Below are positions 7,101-9,277 of a stretch of DNA of 9,277 nucleotides, one piece after another. Made by a program: the position numbers and the translations under genes. The DNA is from a bacterium (GTDB lineage: Bacteria; Krumholzibacteriota; Krumholzibacteriia; Krumholzibacteriales; Krumholzibacteriaceae), in assembly GCA_017885175.1 (NCBI GenBank), contig JAFNGP010000098.1, positions 715 through 9,991 on the forward strand. The letters run 5' to 3'. Within the stretch, counting starts at the first letter, position 1. Every line of letters begins with the position of its first letter. The notes beneath the pieces were generated by a model that was given only the letters and a program-made list of their open reading frames with translations, was not told the DNA's origin and did no database searches.

Positions 7101-8526
7101 CCGCCGTCACCGCGGCGAACGCGTTGACGCGGCCCCAGCCGTAGTTGTTGTCCATGCCGGGGGCGCCGAGATCGACGGCGGTCTGGATGAGGAGCTGCTT
7201 GATGGCGTCGACCGTCAAGCTCGGATTCGCCTGGCGCATGAGGGCCACGGTTCCCGTCACATGGGGCGCGGCCATCGACGTTCCGCTCCAGTCGCCCGCG
7301 TAGCCTCCGCCCGGAATCGCCGAGAATATGTCGACTCCCGGCGCGGAGATATCCGGCTTCGTGTAGGTGCCGACGTACGGCGGGTTGTTCCACGTCACCG
7401 GTCCGCGGCTCGAGAAGGACGCGATGACGTCGATGCTGTCGGTCGCGCCCACGCCGAACGCGCTCGGGACGTTGCCGGGGCTTCCGGTCGTCGAGGCGTT
7501 CGGCCCGCTGTTGCCGATCGAGAAGCTCGGAAATACGTTCGCCGCGACCATATTATCGGTCGGAACGATCATTTCCGGATAGAGTCCCGTCGCGCCGAGC
7601 GACATATTGACGACCTGGGCGCCGTCATTCGTCGCGGGATTGTTATCCGGATCGATGATCCATTCCATGCCGCCGATAACCTGCGTGAAGGAGCCGCTCC
7701 CGCCTGGAATGACGAGGCCGTGCATGAACGTGGCCCCGGGAGCGACGCCGATCGCGTAGCCGCTCGCGCTGCCGCCGACCACGGTGCCCGTCGTATGGGT
7801 TCCGTGCTGATCGGTGTCGCGGGGAAGCGAGCCGGCGACGAGGTTACCGTTGGAATCGAACTCGGCCCAGCCGCCCGGATAGGTCGGATCGGCGGGGTTG
7901 TTCGTTTTCATCTTTCCGCTGATGTCGGGGTGGGTGATATCGACGCCCGTGTCGAGGCCGCCGACCACTACCCCGGCTCCGTTGATGCCGTAGGTGTTCC
8001 AGACCTGCTTGGCGCCGATCTTCCTCAGAGAATCCCAGAACGGCGTCGGGTTCTGGAGCATCTCGCGGTCGCTCGTTTTCAAGCGAGGATCCATGGTCAA
8101 GGTAAAGTTCTCGAACACCTCGCGAACGTCGGGCCGCGCCGCGATCTCCTTGATGACGTCGGGCGTGGCCTGAACGAGCACCAGGTTGTCGATCCAGAAC
8201 TGCCTGATCGTCTTGACCCTGGGCTTCGCCGCGGGCGAAGCGAGGTAACCGACGAGGCCGTTCTGCGATTGCCGGGCGACGGCGCGCAGCTCTTTGAATA
8301 CTGCGGGCTTGTCGCCGCGGAGCGTCTTGAGGCTGGCCGTCGTGGTCAGTCTCACGACCGCGGTTACAAATTCATCCGGTTTGGCGGCGGATAACTGCAA
8401 TCCGAGTTGCGGCGTAATCTTGGCCTTGACCCCCTCGAGGGGATCGGCCGATTGCAACGACGGAAGCAGGATAGTGAGCGCCAGAAGCACCGCCGCGCAG
8501 CTCAATAAAGCTTTTCGGTGTATCAT
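1165..8526 (-). CDS. Giant exported subtilisin-like (S8) serine protease with tandem GATase-like/Ig/MAM modules and C-terminal sorting-like domain (2453 aa)
   Basis: The ATG is preceded by GGAGAAAGGA, six bases upstream. Order: signal peptide (1-27), propeptide-like region (about 50-147), S8 catalytic domain (about 172-475), two carboxypeptidase-regulatory-like beta domains (481-558 and 561-642), the repeat region (646-2340), and a FlgD-Ig-like C-terminal domain (about 2355-2453) with YPNPFNP at 2368-2374. The catalytic set is complete: D192 in LDTGVD, H241 in HGTH, N339 in SIGNSG and S417 in GTSMAAPHVTG. The repeat unit is a class I GATase/ThuA-like fold (G), two Ig-like domains, an immune-inhibitor-A-type MAM-like domain (1080-1251, 1812-1988) and a third Ig-like domain. 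It occurs twice in full, offset by about 732 residues, and a third G copy follows. I infer an extracellular or surface-attached protease: the propeptide keeps it inactive until export, the modules act in binding or as spacers, and the C-terminus is used in secretion or anchoring. Substrate unknown. Reading frame intact throughout. The protease assignment is firm; the module functions are inference. Confidence 0.96.
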   Translation of the reverse strand: MIHRKALLSCAAVLLALTILLPSLQSADPLEGVKAKITPQLGLQLSAAKPDEFVTAVVRLTTTASLKTLRGDKPAVFKELRAVARQSQNGLVGYLASPAAKPRVKTIRQFWIDNLVLVQATPDVIKEIAARPDVREVFENFTLTMDPRLKTSDREMLQNPTPFWDSLRKIGAKQVWNTYGINGAGVVVGGLDTGVDITHPDISGKMKTNNPADPTYPGGWAEFDSNGNLVAGSLPRDTDQHGTHTTGTVVGGSASGYAIGVAPGATFMHGLVIPGGSGSFTQVIGGMEWIIDPDNNPATNDGAQVVNMSLGATGLYPEMIVPTDNMVAANVFPSFSIGNSGPNASTTGSPGNVPSAFGVGATDSIDVIASFSSRGPVTWNNPPYVGTYTKPDISAPGVDIFSAIPGGGYAGDWSGTSMAAPHVTGTVALMRQANPSLTVDAIKQLLIQTAVDLGAPGMDNNYGWGRVNAFAAVTAALAGVGTLEGTVTANVGGAVEGAKILITDTGQKVLTDATGHYTMKLVAGDHAVQVSRFGYDTYTTTVTITADATTTLDITLAQLPSGVIAGSVTDEATGAGISAAITVKFGGDPVLSTSNDPSTGAYSITIPAGTYDLVFSPPFPYPVTTKTGILVTEGATTTLDVAMKSGQVLIVDDDGGKAYHTYFEQAVAGAGRSYLTVPAPPNAAAMALFESVVWLTGDDYTTSLTATDQAEIAAYLDGGGRLFISGQDIGYDIGTTPFYANYLHAAFVQDDVGLGGVVGVATNPVGFGFAFEIKGGTGANNQRYPSEINPVAPALTAFVYDPSVPKAAATANDVKKDQVSPNAITSSGTAGLTFENGTYKIVYFAFGFEAIADAATRTDVMMRVLDWLQGYPKIAHTPLGDTENTANPYPVKALITSDYFTLDPATFFVVYDAGAGDVSLAMTATGAPNEYAASIPAQPIGTEVAYYITASDVQGHTTQDPIGAPGLRHTFKVAWDTTPPVIVHQRYYNTNDLAGPYHIYGQVTDNIGVESVYLMYKKNGGILRRQRMALESDGRYHGAIPGPSVVGDVYDYYMLAIDNSYGGNVTRVPAMGTYRFEIVEYFLWNFEPDNGGFSVAGGVWEWGAPTSGPGVAHSGTNVWATVLAGNYPSSADAKLTTPAITLAASKPYAILSFWHWYSTESTYDGGNVKISTDGGATWSIIAPVNGYDGTASTANAGIPGEPCFMGTASPSWQQEVFDISAYAGQQVMFAFHFGSDGSVNYPGWYVDDVLVRSTSVDDIPPIISGTTVPGSTFDTAGPYTVTTNVMDVLSAVAGVSIFYSTNGGATFSEVAMSPTGVGTRYTGSIPGQPNGTRIKLYVKATDTSAQSNVTVDPAGAPATTYEFAILPSAPILVMVGGGTSATSVQMFRDALNAYGHAADYWDRTAQGWLALDKLQLYKMLIIDESSGLTTQQMTDLTAYLGSGTQAAKKRLFLLGRDLGYNSATRPWVEQYMRAAYVQDDPAYRQITGYPGDPIGAEETFVISGSYPDEIQRSTAFPGGEIVYQYTGTGTSLTREEVQGSYEKEGKEWNGVVPNTPISLDAAAAMKYSAATYRSVYFSFNLYYVQEAARRAGIAHRALLWLSAPDIAHAPLHDTENTSDPYRVVAQVYSETLDPGRILMRYDVGSGPVVVTMTPTANPNEYEAAIPAQANGTLVQYYISAANLDGSTTYHPAGAPGVKHTFRVTTDGTPPTIVHLPLSNTADLAGPYIVMATITDNVGVDPAKVTVVYNKNGGANVSVAMAAMGGDVYRAEIPGPSVIGDAYNYYILARDVAGVPNTGRDPATGFHTFTVVDYYSWDFETSNGGFAATGQDWEWGVPTTGPGSAHSGTQLWATKLGGNYSVSSNSKLDLPPTTVPGSKPYATLSFWQWYNIEGGTGTCYDGGNVKISTNGGATWTIITPDIGYNNVAKSITAGIPNEVCFSGTTTGNFWHKVTFNLTPYKGQNVVVRLHFGSDASVTYPGWYVDDVMVAGVTDTEGPKFISTTVPTSTWDNVGPYVIKTQVADALSGVASATLYYSTDNGVSWTSAAMAPTGVANEYSGNIPGQPPRSRIKVYVSATDNAANTTTDPATAPAATYQMTVMPASDYLVLIGGTATPAQMYIDAFTAIGKTCDVLTLADASLPTVAQLNAYIGVIAEHGTYFSTAQQTLLTNFLALNDGVKQRIFFLGKDLSYYSANRTFMEKHTGAAYVADDPGSTYRYLWSAPGDPIGNGERFAISGSYPDELKRSTTYPGGQIVFKYHLSSAASEGFLSEEDMLAFYYKEGKQYDGVWPMIPTAPDSAAAMRYIGTYHASVYFAFNFNYITSAPTRAAVLGRVLDWLTVATQVVGKDAAGGKGTPAIPDQFTLSQNYPNPFNPVTTIEVGVPADFKGIAELRIYNVKGELVKTLHNGAIDPGTHTYRWDGTNDYGRKVTSGIYFSRFICGTERMTKKMVLLR
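1507..2226 (-). repeat. Partial third super-module: GATase-like domain only (residues 2101-2340)
   Basis: This copy holds only the first domain of the unit and is followed by the linker and the sorting-like domain. It is markedly closer to the GATase-like domain of copy 2 than to that of copy 1. Shared with copy 2 are PGDPIG, ISGSYPDE, a K/R-S-T then PGG turn, Y-x-K-E-G-K, a G-V-x-P-x-x-P stretch and the SVYF-x-F-N strand. Copy 1 lacks most of these. The array thus ends on a G domain rather than a full unit. Confidence 0.82.
2227..4428 (-). repeat. Super-module copy 2 of the protease (residues 1367-2100)
   Basis: The five-domain order is the same as in copy 1: GATase-like (1367-1602), Ig-like 1 (1605-1703, HAPLHDTENT), Ig-like 2 (1706-1810, NTADLAGPY), MAM-like (1812-1988, GWYVDDVMV) and Ig-like 3 (1994-2100, YYSTDNG). 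Its MAM domain has a cysteine pair (C1898, C1939), of which only the second has a counterpart (C1203) in copy 1. DNA identity with copy 1 is high only over short stretches, such as the GWYVDD region near 2570-2592 and 4780-4802. Confidence 0.88.
4429..6591 (-). repeat. Super-module copy 1 of the protease (residues 646-1366)
   Basis: Order: GATase-like fold (from VLIVDDDGG at 648 to the DWLQG helix near 870), Ig-like 1 (873-973, with HTPLGDTENT), Ig-like 2 (976-1079, with NTNDLAGPY), MAM-like (1080-1251, ending GWYVDDVLV) and Ig-like 3 (1258-1366, with FYSTNGG). The same landmarks recur in copy 2: IAHTPL at 874 against IAHAPL at 1606, and WNFEPDNGGF against WDFETSNGGF, each shifted by 732. The copies are clearly diverged in protein sequence, so the duplication is not recent. 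Confidence 0.88.
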
Positions 8527-8532
8527 TGCGAA

Positions 8533-8563
8533 TCCTTTCTCCGCGCGCCCTCGCGGGCCGCGG
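8533..8563 (-). promoter_or_regulatory. Ribosome binding site of the giant protease with an abutting GC-rich hairpin
   Basis: GGAGAAAGGA (8533-8542) precedes the ATG by six bases. Just upstream, 8541-8563 can fold on the minus-strand RNA as a stem of about nine G-C pairs with one bulged base and a GCGA loop. The last stem bases are the first bases of the ribosome site. This could be the remnant terminator of the upstream gene or a structure that tunes translation; no T-tract follows it. No convincing promoter is visible in the 80-base gap, so read-through from the upstream gene is plausible. Confidence 0.5.
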
Positions 8564-8607
8564 ATCGTATTGATCGCGCTGGAATCAAACGGTTTCTTCC
8601 GTACTCA

Positions 8608-9277
8608 TTATCCTTTTTTCTTGTTGTCATACTTGATCTCGAAGTAGTTGATCTGGTAATCCTCCACCTCGCCGAACAGGAACTGTCCCGCCGGGCTCAC
8701 CTCGACGTCGTCATAGGAAAGGGCGCCTCGAAGCCACAGCTTGGCTTCGTACTTGACCGCTCCGCCCCCACACTGCTGCCCCATGGCCGTTATGGGCGGG
8801 ACGCGGAAACAGGTGAGGTACCAGACTTCGAGAAAGGACCACCTGTTCGGGAAGAGCTTCTTGAGGTTGAAGCTCTCGTTGATGATCCGTTCGTTCTTTC
8901 CCCATGCCTTGTCCTCGTTGTTGTCGACCCAGAGCGACAAGGTGAGATCGCGCTCGAACTCCGAAGCGAGGCGCTTCGAAGGCTGCGGAATCCGGATCTT
9001 CCACATGATCAACGCAATCTTGTGCGGCTGCCAGAGATTGCCGTTGATGAACCACATGCCGTCGCATTTGACCGATGTCGGACCGAGCTGCTCGAATCCC
9101 TTTTCCCAGACGACGGTCTGGGGGTAGGGAGCCGGCGCCGGTCCCGGGAGGATCTTGGGAGCCTCGCACCTCTCGCCGCTCGTCAGCTTGACTTCGCCCG
9201 AATTGAGGTACGCGAGAAGGTCGACCTCCGGGGGGAGGTTCGACGAGTACAGGCGGACCACTTTCTCCGAGCTGACA
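8608..9277 (-). CDS. GEVED-domain secreted/surface protein, C-terminal 222 residues (5' end outside window)
   Basis: The frame is open to the right edge (reading VSSEKVVRLYSSNLPPE from the edge) and ends at TAA 8608-8610. A GTG at 9259-9261 is not a credible start, because only three bases separate it from a GGAG and no signal peptide follows. The C-terminal half matches the GEVED domain seen in many secreted proteins of Bacteroidota and related phyla. There is a L-W-V-D-N-N-E-D element (nucleotides about 8911-8934), equivalent to the usual W-x-D-x-N-x-D-G, and the diagnostic GEVEDY at 8656-8673 followed by a final beta strand. Four cysteines are visible. It ends in DNKKKG with no sorting tag of the type on the neighbouring protease. 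It lies 81 bases upstream of the protease on the same strand and may share its transcript. Function beyond a likely adhesive or structural surface role is unknown; family confidence is moderate to good. Confidence 0.8.
   Translation of the reverse strand, partial: VSSEKVVRLYSSNLPPEVDLLAYLNSGEVKLTSGERCEAPKILPGPAPAPYPQTVVWEKGFEQLGPTSVKCDGMWFINGNLWQPHKIALIMWKIRIPQPSKRLASEFERDLTLSLWVDNNEDKAWGKNERIINESFNLKKLFPNRWSFLEVWYLTCFRVPPITAMGQQCGGGAVKYEAKLWLRGALSYDDVEVSPAGQFLFGEVEDYQINYFEIKYDNKKKG

Noticed and set aside
6949..8394. A 481-codon plus-strand open frame
   Set aside because: It is in the same register as the previous one and has the same explanation. It lies opposite the S8 catalytic domain and has no recognisable family or ribosome site.
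9259..9261. GTG as the start of the GEVED gene
   Set aside because: The frame is open to the window edge. The purine-rich GGAG is only three bases away, and no signal peptide follows, although a secreted protein is expected. The gene is treated as truncated by the window.
1..9277. CRISPR array, tRNA/rRNA genes, insertion sequences, phage or defence genes
   Set aside because: No short regularly spaced repeats, no tRNA-like cloverleaf, no transposase motifs and no terminal inverted repeats were seen. The only long repeats are the protein-level modules inside the protease.

Overview
The window is GC-rich bacterial DNA with every supported gene on the minus strand. The large protein ends in a FlgD-Ig-like tag with the YPNPFNP signature. 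Together with InhA/MAM-like and GEVED-type surface modules, this points to an uncultured lineage of the FCB superphylum or a neighbouring candidate phylum (the Zixibacteria, Eisenbacteria, Latescibacteria and Krumholzibacteria type). That placement is inferred from domain style; no ribosomal or housekeeping marker is present to confirm it.

In the direction of transcription (right to left), the window opens with the 3' part of a secreted or surface protein gene with a GEVED domain (8608-9277, 5' end outside). After 80 bases comes a 2453-residue exported subtilisin-family protease (1165-8526). It has a signal peptide, a propeptide, a complete Asp/His/Asn/Ser catalytic set, two carboxypeptidase-regulatory-like beta domains, two full copies and one partial copy of a roughly 732-residue super-module, and a C-terminal sorting-like domain. 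A strong 15-bp hairpin separates it from a small exported protein with six mature cysteines (710-1096). These three genes look like a cell-surface or secretion cluster.

The left end is a separate regulatory unit. A sigma70-type promoter overlaps a palindromic operator and drives a PerR-like Fur-family regulator (152-544). The start of a DUF2400/TIGR02757-family gene (1-150) follows one base after the regulator's stop. The 545-709 gap holds this promoter and operator and no gene that I can support.

I see no CRISPR array, tRNA, rRNA, insertion sequence, phage gene or recognisable defence system. The most unusual item is the architecture of the giant protease. Very long open frames on the opposite strand (943-6936 and 6949-8394) are artefacts of codon usage in the protease gene.
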